A stretch of DNA of 64,000 nucleotides from Acanthosepion esculentum (taxonomy: Eukaryota; Mollusca; Cephalopoda; Sepiida; Sepiidae), in the NCBI GenBank assembly GCA_964036315.1, contig OZ038478.1:140298156-140362155 (forward strand), in the 5' to 3' direction. The translations under genes were made by a program, and so were the position numbers. Positions within the stretch are counted from its first letter, which is position 1, and each line of letters begins with the position of its first letter. A model generated the notes under the pieces. That model saw nothing but the letters and a program-made list of their open reading frames with translations. It was not told the origin of the DNA and made no database searches. Positions 48,851 to 61,959 of this stretch are shown here, in pieces.

Positions 48851-50339
48851 CTATTCTTTCTTTGTTTTGATTATGTTTGCTTAATAGTAGGCATGAAAGA
48901 TTAATCGATTGTGCCTCTGGTTAAGGAATCGGAAAGCCCTGTTCGAATTCCACTTGAATCCATTACATTCACCTACTTGCTAATATCTTTGGGAAACACA
49001 TGAATCCATCTATTCTTTCTTTGTTTTGATTATGTTTGCTTAATAGTAGGCATGAAAGATTAATCGATTGTGCCTCTGGTTAAGGAATCGGAAAGCCCTG
49101 TTCGAATTCCACTTGAATCCATTACATTCACCTACTTGCTAATATCTTTGGGAAACAAATGTATCCATATATTCTTTCTTTGTTTTGATTATGTTTGCTT
49201 AATAGTAGGCATGAAAGATTAATCGATTGTGCCTAGGGTTAAGGAATCGGAAAGCCCTGTTCGAATTCCACTTGAATCCATTACATTCACCTACTTGCTA
49301 ATATCTTTGGGAAACACATGTATCCATATATTCTTTCTTTGTTTTGATTATGTTTGCTTAATAGTAGGCATGAAAGATTAATCGATTGTGCCTCTGGTTA
49401 AGGAATCGGAAAGCCCTGTTCGAATTCCACTTGAATCCATTACATTCACCTACTTGCTAATATCTTTGGGAAACACATGTATCCATATATTCTTTCTTTG
49501 TTTTGATTATGTTTGCTTAATAGTAGGCATGAAAGATTAATCGATTGTGCCTCTGGTTAAGGAATCGGAAAGCCCTGTTCGAATTCCACTTGAATCCATT
49601 ACATTTACCCACTTGCTAATATCTTTGGGAAACACATGAATCCATCTATTCTTTCTTTGTTTTGATTATGTTTGCTTAATAGTAGGCATGAAAGATTAAT
49701 CGATTGTGCCTCTGGTTAAGGAATCGGAAAGCCCTGTTCGAATTCCACTTGAATCCATTACTTTCACCTACTTGCTAATATCTTTGGGAAACACATGTAT
49801 CCATATATTCTTTCTTTGTTTTGATTATGTTTGCTTAATAGTAGGCATGAAAGATTAATCGATTGTGCCTCTGGTTAAGGAATCGGAAAGCCCTGTTCGA
49901 ATTCCACTTGAATCCATTACATTCACCTACTTGCTAATATCTTTGGGAAACACATGAATCCATCTATTCTTTCTTTGTTTTGATTATGTTTGCTTAATAG
50001 TAGGCATGAAAGATTAATCGATTGTGCCTATGGTTAAGGAATCGGAAAGCCCTGTTCGAATTCCACTTGAATCCATTACATTCACCTACTTGCTAATATC
50101 TTTGGGAAACACATGAATCGCTCTATTCTTTCTTTGTTTTGATTATGTTTGCTTAATAGTAGGCATGAAAGATTAATCGATTGTGCCTCTGGTTAAGGAA
50201 TCGGAAAGCCCTGTTCGAATTCCACTTGAAACCATTACATTCACTTACTTGCTAATATCTTTTGGAAACACATGAATCCATCTATTCTTTCTTTGTTTTG
50301 ATTATGTTTGCTTAATAGTAGGCATGAAAGATTAATCGA

Positions 50340-53300
50340 TAGTGCCTCTGGTTAAGGAATCGGAAAGCCCTGTTCGAATTCCACTTGAATCCATTACATT
50401 CACCTACTTGCTAATATCTTTGGGAAACACATGAATCCATCTATTCTTTCTTTGTTTTGATTATGTTTGCTTAATAGTAGGCATGAAAGATTAATCGATT
50501 GTGCCTCTGGTTAAGGAATGGGAAAGCCCTGTTCGAATTCCACTTGAATCCATTACATTCACCTACTTGCTAATATCTTTGGGAAACACATGAATCCATC
50601 TATTCTTTCTTTGTTTTGATTATGTTTGCTTAATAGTAGGCATGAAAGATTAATAGATTGTGCCTCTGGTTACGGAATGGGAAAGCCCTGTTCGAATTCC
50701 ACTTGAATCCATTACATTCACCTACTTGCTAATATCTTTGGGAAACACATGAATCCATCTATTCTTTCTTTGTTTTGATTATGTTTGCTTAATAGTAGGC
50801 ATGAAAGATTAATCGATTGTGCCTCTGGTTAAGGAATCGGAAAGCCCTGTTCGAATTCCACTTGAATCCATTACATTCACTTACTTGCTAATATCTTTTG
50901 GAAACACATGAATCCATCTATTCTTTCTTTGTTTTGATTATGTTTGCTTAATAGTAGGCATGAAAGATTAATCGATAGTGCATCTGGTTAAGGAATCGGA
51001 AAGCCCTGTTCGAATTCCACTTGAATCCATTACATTCACCTACTTGCTAATATCTTTGGGAAACACATGAATCCATCTATTCTTTCTTTGTTTTGATTAT
51101 GTTTGCTTAATAGTAGGCATGAAAGATTAATCGATAGTGCCTCTGGTTAAGGAATCGGAAAGCCCTGTTCGAATTCCACTTGAATCCATTACATTCACCT
51201 ACTTGCTAATATCTTTGGGAAACACATGAATCCATCTATTCTTTCTTTGTTTTGATTATGTTTGCTTAATAGTAGGCATGAAAGATTAATCGATTGTGCC
51301 TCTGGTTAAGGAATGGGAAAGCCCTGTTCGAATTCCACTTGAATCCATTACATTCACCTACTTGCTAATATCTTTGGGAAACACATGAATCCATCTATTC
51401 TTTCTTTGTTTTGATTATGTTTGCTTAATAGTAGGCATGAAAGATTAATAGATTGTGCCTCTGGTTACGGAATGGGAAAGCCCTGTTCGAATTCCACTTG
51501 AATCCATTACATTCACCTACTTGCTAATATCTTTTGGAAACACATGAATCCATCTATTCTTTCTTTGTTTTGATTATGTTTGCTTAATAGTAGGCATGAA
51601 AGATTAATCGATAGTGCCTCTGGTTAAGGAATCGGAAAGCCCTGTTCGAATTCCACTTGAATCCATTACATTCACCTACTTGCTAATATCTTTGGGAAAC
51701 ACATGAATCCATCTATTCTTTCTTTGTTTTGATTATGTTTGCTTAATAGTAGGCATGAAAGATTAATCGATTGTGCCTCTGGTTAAGGAATCGGAAAGCC
51801 CGGTTCGAATTCCACTTGAATCCATTACATTCACCTACTTGCTAATATCTTTGGGAAACACATGAATCCATCTATTCTTTCTTTGTTTTGATTATGTTTG
51901 CTTAATAGTAGGCATGAAAGATTAATCGATTGTGCCTCTGGTTAAGGAATCGGAAAGCCCGGTTCGAATTCCACTTGAATCCATTACATTCACCTACTTG
52001 CTAATATCTTTGGGAAACACATGAATCCATCTATTCTTTCTTTGTTTTGATTATGTTTGCTTAATAGTAGGCATGAAAGATTAATCGATTGTGCCTCTGG
52101 TTAAGGAATGGGAAAGCCCTGTTCGAATTCCACTTGAATCCATTACATTCACCTACTTGCTAATATCTTTGGGAAACACATGAATCCATCTATTCTTTCT
52201 TTGTTTTGATTATGTTTGCTTAATAGTAGGCATGAAAGATTAATAGATTGTGCCTCTGGTTACGGAATGGGAAAGCCCTGTTCGAATTCCACTTGAATCC
52301 ATTACATTCACCTACTTGCTAATATCTTTGGGAAACACATGAATCCATCTATTCTTTCTTTGTTTTGATTATGTTTGCTTAATAGTAGGCATGAAAGATT
52401 AATCGATTGTGCCTCTGGTTAAGGAATCGGAAAGCCCTGTTCGAATTCCACTTGAATCCATTACATTCACTTACTTGCTAATATCTTTTGGAAACACATG
52501 AATCCATCTATTCTTTCTTTGTTTTGATTATGTTTGCTTAATAGTAGGCATGAAAGATTAATCGATAGTGCATCTGGTTAAGGAATCGGAAAGCCCTGTT
52601 CGAATTCCACTTGAATCCATTACATTCACCTACTTGCTAATATCTTTGGGAAACACATGAATCCATCTATTCTTTCTTTGTTTTGATTATGTTTGCTTAA
52701 TAGTAGGCATGAAAGATTAATCGATAGTGCCTCTGGTTAAGGAATCGGAAAGCCCTGTTCGAATTCCACTTGAATCCATTACATTCACCTACTTGCTAAT
52801 ATCTTTGGGAAACACATGAATCCATCTATTCTTTCTTTGTTTTGATTATGTTTGCTTAATAGTAGGCATGAAAGATTAATCGATTGTGCCTCTGGTTAAG
52901 GAATGGGAAAGCCCTGTTCGAATTCCACTTGAATCCATTACATTCACCTACTTGCTAATATCTTTGGGAAACACATGAATCCATCTATTCTTTCTTTGTT
53001 TTGATTATGTTTGCTTAATAGTAGGCATGAAAGATTAATAGATTGTGCCTCTGGTTACGGAATGGGAAAGCCCTGTTCGAATTCCACTTGAATCCATTAC
53101 ATTCACCTACTTGCTAATATCTTTTGGAAACACATGAATCCATCTATTCTTTCTTTGTTTTGATTATGTTTGCTTAATAGTAGGCATGAAAGATTAATCG
53201 ATAGTGCCTCTGGTTAAGGAATCGGAAAGCCCTGTTCGAATTCCACTTGAATCCATTACATTCACCTACTTGCTAATATCTTTGGGAAACACATGAATCC

Positions 53301-55900
53301 ATCTATTCTTTCTTTGTTTTGATTATGTTTGCTTAATAGTAGGCATGAAAGATTAATCGATTGTGCCTCTGGTTAAGGAATCGGAAAGCCCGGTTCGAAT
53401 TCCACTTGAATCCATTACATTCACCTACTTGCTAATATCTTTGGGAAACACATGAATCCATCTATTCTTTCTTTGTTTTGATTATGTTTGCTTAATAGTA
53501 GGCATGAAAGATTAATCGATTGTGCCTCTGGTTAAGGAATCGGAAAGCCCGGTTCGAATTCCACTTGAATCCATTACATTCACCTACTTGCTAATATCTT
53601 TGGGAAACACATGAATCCATCTATTCTTTCTTTGTTTTGATTATGTTTGCTTAATAGTAGGCATGAAAGATTAATCGATTGTGCCTCTGGTTAAGGAATC
53701 GGAAAGCCCGGTTCGAATTCCACTTGAATCCATTACATTCACCTACTTGCTTATATCTTTGGGAAACACATGAATCCATCTATTCTTTCTTTGTTTTGAT
53801 TATGTTTGCTTAATAGTAGGCATGAAAGATTAATAGATTGTGCCTCTGGTTAAGGAATGGGAAAGCCCTGTTCGAATTCCACTTGAATGCATTACATTCA
53901 CCTACTTGCTAATATCTTTGGGAAACACATGTATCCATCTATTCTTTCTTTGTTTTGATTATGTTTGCTTAAAAGTAGGAATGAAAGATTAATCGATTGT
54001 GCCTCTGGTTAAGGAATCGGAAAGCCCTGTTCGAATTCCACTTGAATCCATTACATTCACCTACTTGCTAATATCTTTGGGAAACACATGAATCCATCTA
54101 TTCTTTCTTTGTTTTGATTATGTTTGCTTAATAGTAGGCATGAAAGATTAATAGATTGTGCCTCTGGTTAAGGAATGGGAAAGCCCTGTTCGAATTCCAC
54201 TTGAATCCATTACATTCACCTACTTGCTAATATCTTTGGGAAACACATGAATCCATCTATTCTTTCTTTGTTTTGATTATGTTTGCTTAATAGTAGGCAT
54301 GCAAGATTAATCGATTGTGCCTCTGGTTAAGGAATCGGAAAGCCCTGTTCGAATTCCACTTGAATCCATTACATTCACCCACTTGCTAATATCTTTGGGA
54401 AACACATGAATCCATCTATTCTTCCTTTGTTTTGATTATGTTTGCTTAATAGAAGGCATGAAAGATTAATCGATTGTGCCTCTGGTTAAGGAATCGGAAA
54501 GCCCTGTTCGAATTCCACTTGAATCCATTACATTCACCTACTTGCTAATATCTTTGGGAAACACATGAATCCATCTATTCTTTCTTTGTTTTGATTATGT
54601 TTGCTTAATAGTAGGCATGAAAGATTAATAGATTGTGCCTCTGGTTAAGGAATGGGAAAGCCCTGTTCGAATTCCACTTGAATCCATTACATTCACCTAC
54701 TTGCTAATATCTTTGGGAAACACATGAATCCATCTATTCTTTCTTTGTTTTGATTATGTTTGCTTAATAGTAGGCATGAAAGATTAATCGATTGTGCCTC
54801 TGGTTAAGGAATCGGAAAGCCCGGTTCGAATTCCACTTGAATCCATTACATTCACCTACTTGCTAATATCTTTGGGAAACACATGAATCCATCTATTCTT
54901 TCTTTGTTTTGATTATGTTTGCTTAATAGTAGGCATGAAAGATTAATCGATTGTGCCTCTGGTTAAGGAATCGGAAAGCCCGGTTCGAATTCCACTTGAA
55001 TCCATTACATTCACCTACTTGCTAATATCTTTGGGAAACACATGAATCCATCTATTCTTTCTTTGTTTTGATTATGTTTGCTTAATAGTAGGCATGAAAG
55101 ATTAATCGATTGTGCCTCTGGTTAAGGAATCGGAAAGCCCGGTTCGAATTCCACTTGAATCCATTACATTCACCTACTTGCTAATATCTTTGGGAAACAC
55201 ATGAATCCATCTATTCTTTCTTTGTTTTGATTATGTTTGCTTAATAGTAGGCATGAAAGATTAATCGATTGTGCCTCTGGTTAAGGAATCGGAAAGCCCG
55301 GTTCGAATTCCACTTGAATCCATTACATTCACCTACTTGCTTATATCTTTGGGAAACACATGAATCCATCTATTCTTTCTTTGTTTTGATTATGTTTGCT
55401 TAATAGTAGGCATGAAAGATTAATAGATTGTGCCTCTGGTTAAGGAATGGGAAAGCCCTGTTCGAATTCCACTTGAATGCATTACATTCACCTACTTGCT
55501 AATATCTTTGGGAAACACATGTATCCATCTATTCTTTCTTTGTTTTGATTATGTTTGCTTAAAAGTAGGAATGAAAGATTAATCGATAGTGCCTCTGGTT
55601 AAGGAATCGGAAAGCCCTGTTCGAATTCCACTTGAATCCATTACATTCACCTACTTGCTAATATCTTTGGGAAACACATGAATCCATCTATTCTTTCTTT
55701 GTTTTGATTATGTTTGCTTAATAGTAGGCATGAAAGATTAATCGATTGTGCCTCTGGTTAAGGAATCGGAAAGCCCGGTTCGAATTCGACTTGAATCCAT
55801 TACATTCACCTACTTGCTAATATCTTTGGGAAACACATGAATCCATCTATTCTTTCTTTGTTTTGATTATGTTTGCTTAATAGTAGGCATGCAAGATTAA
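50340..55900 (+). repeat. 10-mer (1,590 bp) higher-order repeat with 5-mer substructure
   Basis: TACGGAATGG occurs at 50671, 51466, 52261 and 53056, exactly 795 bp (5 monomers) apart. Other markers repeat only every 1,590 bp: GTGCATCTGG near 50981/52571, TTATATCTTTGG at 53751/55341, and AAAAGTAGGAATG near 53971/55561. So a 5-mer was doubled and the 10-mer then amplified at least threefold. Confidence 0.88.
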
Positions 55901-58500
55901 TCGATTGTGCCTCTGGTTAAGGAATCGGAAAGCCCTGTTCGAATTCCACTTGAATCCATTACATTCACCCACTTGCTAATATCTTTGGGAAACACATGAA
56001 TCCATCTATTCTTCCTTTGTTTTGATTATGTTTGCTTAATAGAAGGCATGAAAGATTAATCGATTGTGCCTCTGGTTAAGGAATCGGAAAGCCCTGTTCG
56101 AATTCCACTTGAATCCATTACATTCACCTACTTGCTAATATCTTTGGGAAACACATGAATCCATCTATTCTTTCTTTGTTTTGATTATGTTTGCTTAATA
56201 GTAGGCATGAAAGATTAATCGATTGTGCCTCTGGTTAAGGAATCGGAAAGCCCGGTTCGAATTCGACTTGAATCCATTACATTCACCTACTTGCTAATAT
56301 CTTTGGGAAACACATGAATCCATCTATTCTTTCTTTGTTTTGATTATGTTTGCTTAATAGTAGGCATGCAAGATTAATCGATTGTGCCTCTGGTTAAGGA
56401 ATCGGAAAGCCCTGTTCGAATTCCACTTGAATCCATTACATTCACCCACTTGCTAATATCTTTGGGAAACACATGAATCCATCTATTCTTCCTTTGTTTT
56501 GATTATGTTTGCTTAATAGAAGGCATGAAAGATTAATCGATTGTGCCTCTGGTTAAGGAATCGGAAAGCCCTGTTCGAATTCCACTTGAATCCATTACAT
56601 TCACCTACTTGCTAATATCTTTGGGAAACACATGAATCCATCTATTCTTTCTTTGTTTTGATTATGTTTGCTTAATAGTAGGCATGAAAGATTAATAGAT
56701 TGTGCCTCTGGTTAAGGAATGGGAAAGCCCTGTTCGAATTCCACTTGAATCCATTACATTCACCTACTTGCTAATATCTTTGGGAAACACATGAATCCAT
56801 CTATTCTTTCTTTGTTTTGATTATGTTTGCTTAATAGTAGGCATGAAAGATTAATCGATAGTGCCTCTGGTTAAGGAATCGGAAAGCCCTGTTCGAATTC
56901 CACTTGAATCCATTACATTCACTTACTTGCTAATATCTTTTGGAAACACATGAATCCATCTATTCTTTCTTTGTTTTGATTATGTTTGCTTAATAGTAGG
57001 CATGAAAGATTAATCGATAGTGCCTCTGGTTAAGGAATCGGAAAGCCCTGTTCGAATTCCACTTGAATCCATTACATTCACCTACTTGCTAATATCTTTG
57101 GGAAACACATGAATCCATCTATTCTTTCTTTGTTTTGATTATGTTTGCTTAATAGTAGGCATGAAAGATTAATCGATTGTGCCTCTGGTTAAGGAATTGG
57201 AAAGCCCTGTTCGAATTCCACTTGAATCCATTACATTCACCTACTTGCTAATATCTTTGGGAAACACATGAATCCATCCATTCTTCCTTTGTTTTGATTA
57301 TGTTTGCTTCATAGTAGGCATGAAAGATTAATCGATTGTGCCTCTGGTTAAGGAATCGGAAAGCCCTGTTCGAATTCCACTTGAATCCATTACATTCACC
57401 CACTTGCTAATATCTTTGGGAAACACATGAATCCATCTATTCTTTCTTTGTTTTGATTATGTTTGCTTAATAGTAGGCATGAAAGATTAATCGATTGTGC
57501 CTCTGGTTAAGGAATCGGAAAGCCCTGTTCGAATTCCACTTGAATCCATTACATTCACCTACTTGCTAATATCTTTGGGAAACACATGAATCCATCTATT
57601 CTTTCTTTGTTTTGATTATGTTTGCTTAATAGTAGGCATGAAAGATTAATCGATTGTGCCTCTGGTTAAGGAATCGGAAAGCCCGGTTCGAATTCGACTT
57701 GAATCCATTACATTCACCTACTTGCTAATATCTTTGGGAAACACATGAATCCATCTATTCTTTCTTTGTTTTGATTATGTTTGCTTAATAGTAGGCATGC
57801 AAGATTAATCGATTGTGCCTCTGGTTAAGGAATCGGAAAGCCCTGTTCGAATTCCACTTGAATCCATTACATTCACCCACTTGCTAATATCTTTGGGAAA
57901 CACATGAATCCATCTATTCTTCCTTTGTTTTGATTATGTTTGCTTAATAGAAGGCATGAAAGATTAATCGATTGTGCCTCTGGTTAAGGAATCGGAAAGC
58001 CCTGTTCGAATTCCACTTGAATCCATTACATTCACCTACTTGCTAATATCTTTGGGAAACACATGAATCCATCTATTCTTTCTTTGTTTTGATTATGTTT
58101 GCTTAATAGTAGGCATGAAAGATTAATAGATTGTGCCTCTGGTTAAGGAATGGGAAAGCCCTGTTCGAATTCCACTTGAATCCATTACATTCACCTACTT
58201 GCTAATATCTTTGGGAAACACATGAATCCATCTATTCTTTCTTTGTTTTGATTATGTTTGCTTAATAGTAGGCATGAAAGATTAATCGATAGTGCCTCTG
58301 GTTAAGGAATCGGAAAGCCCTGTTCGAATTCCACTTGAATCCATTACATTCACTTACTTGCTAATATCTTTTGGAAACACATGAATCCATCTATTCTTTC
58401 TTTGTTTTGATTATGTTTGCTTAATAGTAGGCATGAAAGATTAATCGATAGTGCCTATGGTTAAGGAATCGGAAAGCCCTGTTCGAATTCCACTTGAATC
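55774..58500 (+). repeat. 3-mer and 9-mer (1,431 bp) higher-order repeat
   Basis: The double variant CCCGGTTCGAATTCGACTTG occurs at 55774, 56251 and 57682, spaced 477 bp (3 monomers) and 1,431 bp (9 monomers). ATTAATAGATTGTGCC at 56691 and 58122 confirms the 1,431-bp step. Confidence 0.85.
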
Positions 58501-59370
58501 CATTACATTCACCTACTTGCTAATATCTTTGGGAAACACATGAATCCATCTATTCTTTCTTTGTTTTGATTATGTTTGCTTAATAGTAGGCATGAAAGAT
58601 TAATCGATTGTGCCTCTGGTTAAGGAATTGGAAAGCCCTGTTCGAATTCCACTTGAATCCATTACATTCACCTACTTGCTAATATATTTGGGAAACACAT
58701 GAATCCATCCATTCTTCCTTTGTTTTGATTATGTTTGCTTCATAGTAGGCATGAAAGATTAATCGATTGTGTCTCTGGTTAAGGAATCGGAAAGCCCTGT
58801 TCGAATTCCACTTGAATCCATTACATTCACCTACTTGCTAATATATTTGGGAAACACATGAATCCATCCATTCTTCCTTTGTTTTGATTATGTTTGCTTA
58901 ATAGTAGGCATGAAAGATTAATCGATTGTGCCTCTGGTTAAGGAATCGGAAAGCCCTGTTCGAATTACACTTGAATCCATTACATTCACCTACTTGCTAA
59001 TATCTTTGGGAAACATATGAATCCCTGTATTCTTTCTTTGTTTTGATTATGTTTGCTTAATAGTAGGCATGAAAGATTAATCGATTGTGCCTCTGGTTAA
59101 GGAATCGGAAAGCCCTGTTCGAATTCCACTAGAATCCATTACATTCACCCACTTGCTAATATCTTTGGGAAACACATGAATCCATCTATTCTTTCTTTGT
59201 TTTGATTATGTTTGCTTAATAGTAGGCATGAAAGATTAATCGATTGTGCCTCTGGTTGAGGAATCGGAAAGCCCTGTTCGAATTCCACTTGAATCCATTA
59301 CATTCACCTACTTGCTAATATCTTTGGGAAACACATGAATCCATCTATTCTTTCTTTGTTTTGATTATGT

Positions 59371-60290
59371 TTTCTTAATAGATTAATCGATTCTGACTCT
59401 GGTTAAGGAATCGGAAAGCCCTGTTCGAATTCCACTTGAATCCATTACATTCACCTACTTGCTAATATCTTTGGGAAACACATGAATCCATCTATTCTTT
59501 CTTTGTTTTGATTATGTTTTCTTAATAGATTAATCGATTCTGACTCTGGTTAAGGAATCGGAAAGCCCTGTTCGAATTCCACTTGAATCCATTACATTCA
59601 CCTACTTGCTAATATCTTTGGGAAACACATGAATCCCTGTATTCTTTCTTTGTTTTGATTATGTTTGCTTAATAGTAGGCATGAAAGATTAATCGATTGT
59701 GCCTGTGGTTAAGGAATCGGAAAGCCCTGTTCGAATTCCACTTGAATCCATTACATTTACCTACTTGCTAATATCTTTGGGAAACACATGAATCCATCTA
59801 TTCTTTATTTGTTTTGATTATGTTTGCTTAATAGTAGGCATGAAAGATTAATCGATTGTGCCTGTGGTTAAGGAATCGGAAAGCCCTGTTCGAATTCCAC
59901 TTGAATCCATTACATTTACCTACTTGCTAATATCTTTGGGAAACACATGAATCCATCTATTCTTTATTTGTTTTGATTATGTTTGCTTAATAGTAGGCAT
60001 GAAAGATTAATCGATTGTGCCTCTGGTTAAGGAATCGGAAAGCCCTGTTCGAATTCCACTTGAATCCATTACATTCACCTACTTGCTAATATCTTTGGGA
60101 AACACATGAATCCATCTATTCTTTCTTTGTTTTGATTATGTTTTCTTAATAGATTAATCGATTCTGACTCTGGTTAAGGAATCGGAAAGCCCTGTTCGAA
60201 TTCCACTTGAATCCATTACATTCACCTACTTGCTAATATCTTTGGGAAACACATGAATCCCTGTATTCTTTCTTTGTTTTGATTATGTTT
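59371..60290 (+). repeat. Short 147-bp monomer variants
   Basis: TTTCTTAATAGATTAATCG at 59371, 59518 and 60142 marks monomers that lost 12 bp (TAGGCATGAAAG) and read TTCTGACTCTGG. The step 59371-59518 is 147 bp, and the next is 624 bp (147 + 3 x 159). Confidence 0.88.
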
Positions 60291-61959
60291 GCTTAATAGT
60301 AGGCATGAAAGATTAATCGATTGTGCCTGTGGTTAAGGAATCGGAAAGCCCTGTTCGAATTCCACTTGAATCCATTACATTTACCTACTTGCTAATATCT
60401 TTGGGAAACACATGAATCCATCTATTCTTTATTTGTTTTGATTATGTTTGCTTAATAGTAGGCATGAAAGATTAATCGATTGTGCCTGTGGTTAAGGAAT
60501 CGGAAAGCCCTGTTCGAATTCCACTTGAATCCATTACATTTACCTACTTGCTAATATCTTTGGGAAACACATGAATCCATCTATTCTTTATTTGTTTTGA
60601 TTATGTTTGCTTAATAGTAGGCATGAAAGATTAATCGATTGTGCCTCTGGTTAAGGAATCGGAAAGCCCTGTTCGAATTCCACTTGAATCCATTACATTC
60701 ACCTACTTGCTAATATCTTTGGGAAACACATGAATCCCTGTATTCTTTCTTTGTTTTGATTATGTTTGCTTAATAGTAGGCATGAAAGATTAATCGATTG
60801 TGCCTGTGGTTAAGGAATCGGAAAGCCCTGTTCGAATTCCACTTGAATCCATTACATTTACCTACTTGCTAATATCTTTGGGAAACACATGAATCCATCT
60901 ATTCTTTATTTGTTTTGATTATGTTTGCTTAATAGTAGGCATGAAAGATTAATCGATTGTGCCTCTGGTTAAGGAATCGGAAAGCCCTGTTCGAATTCCA
61001 CTTGAATCCATTACATTCACCTACTTGCTAATATCTTTGGGAAACACATGAATCCATCTATTCTTTCTTTGTTTTGATTATGTTTGCTTAATAGTAGGCA
61101 TGAAAGATTAATCGATTGTGCCTCTGGTTAAGGAATCGGAAAGCCCTGTTCGAATTCCACTTGAATCCATTACATTCACCTACTTGCTAATATCTTTGGG
61201 AAACACATGAATCCCTGTATTCTTTCTTTGTTTTGATTATGTTTGCTTAATAGTAGGCATGAAAGATTAATCGATTGTGCCTCTGGTTAAGGAATCGGAA
61301 AGCCCTGTTCGAATTCCACTTGAATCCATTACATTCACCTACTTGCTAATATCTTTGGGAAACACAGGAATCCATCTATTCTTTCTTTGTTTTGATTATG
61401 TTTGCTTAATAGTAGGCATGAAAGATTAATCGATTGTGCCTCTGGTTAAGGAATCGGAAAGCCCTGTTCGAATTCCACTTGAATCCATTACATTCACCTA
61501 CTTGCTAATATCTGAGGGAAACACATGAATCCATCTATTCTTTCTTTGTTTTGATTATGTTTGCTTAATAGTAGGCATGAATGATTAATCGATTGTGCCT
61601 CTGGTTAAGGAATCGGAAAGCCCTGTTCGAATTCCACTTGAATCCATTACATTCACCTACTTGCTAATATCTTTGGGAAACACATGAATCCCTGTATTCT
61701 TTCTTTGTTTTGATTATGTTTGCTTAATAGTAGGCATGAAAGATTAATCGATTGTGCCTCTGGTTAAGGAATCGGAAAGCCCTGTTCGAATTCCACTTGA
61801 ATCCATTACATTCACCTACTCGCTAATATCTTTGGGAAACACAGGAATCCATCTATTCTTTCTTTGTTTTGATTATGTTTGCTTAATAGTAGGCATGAAA
61901 GATTAATCGATTGTGCCTCTGGTTAAGGAATCGGAAAGCCCTGTTCGAATTCCACTTGA

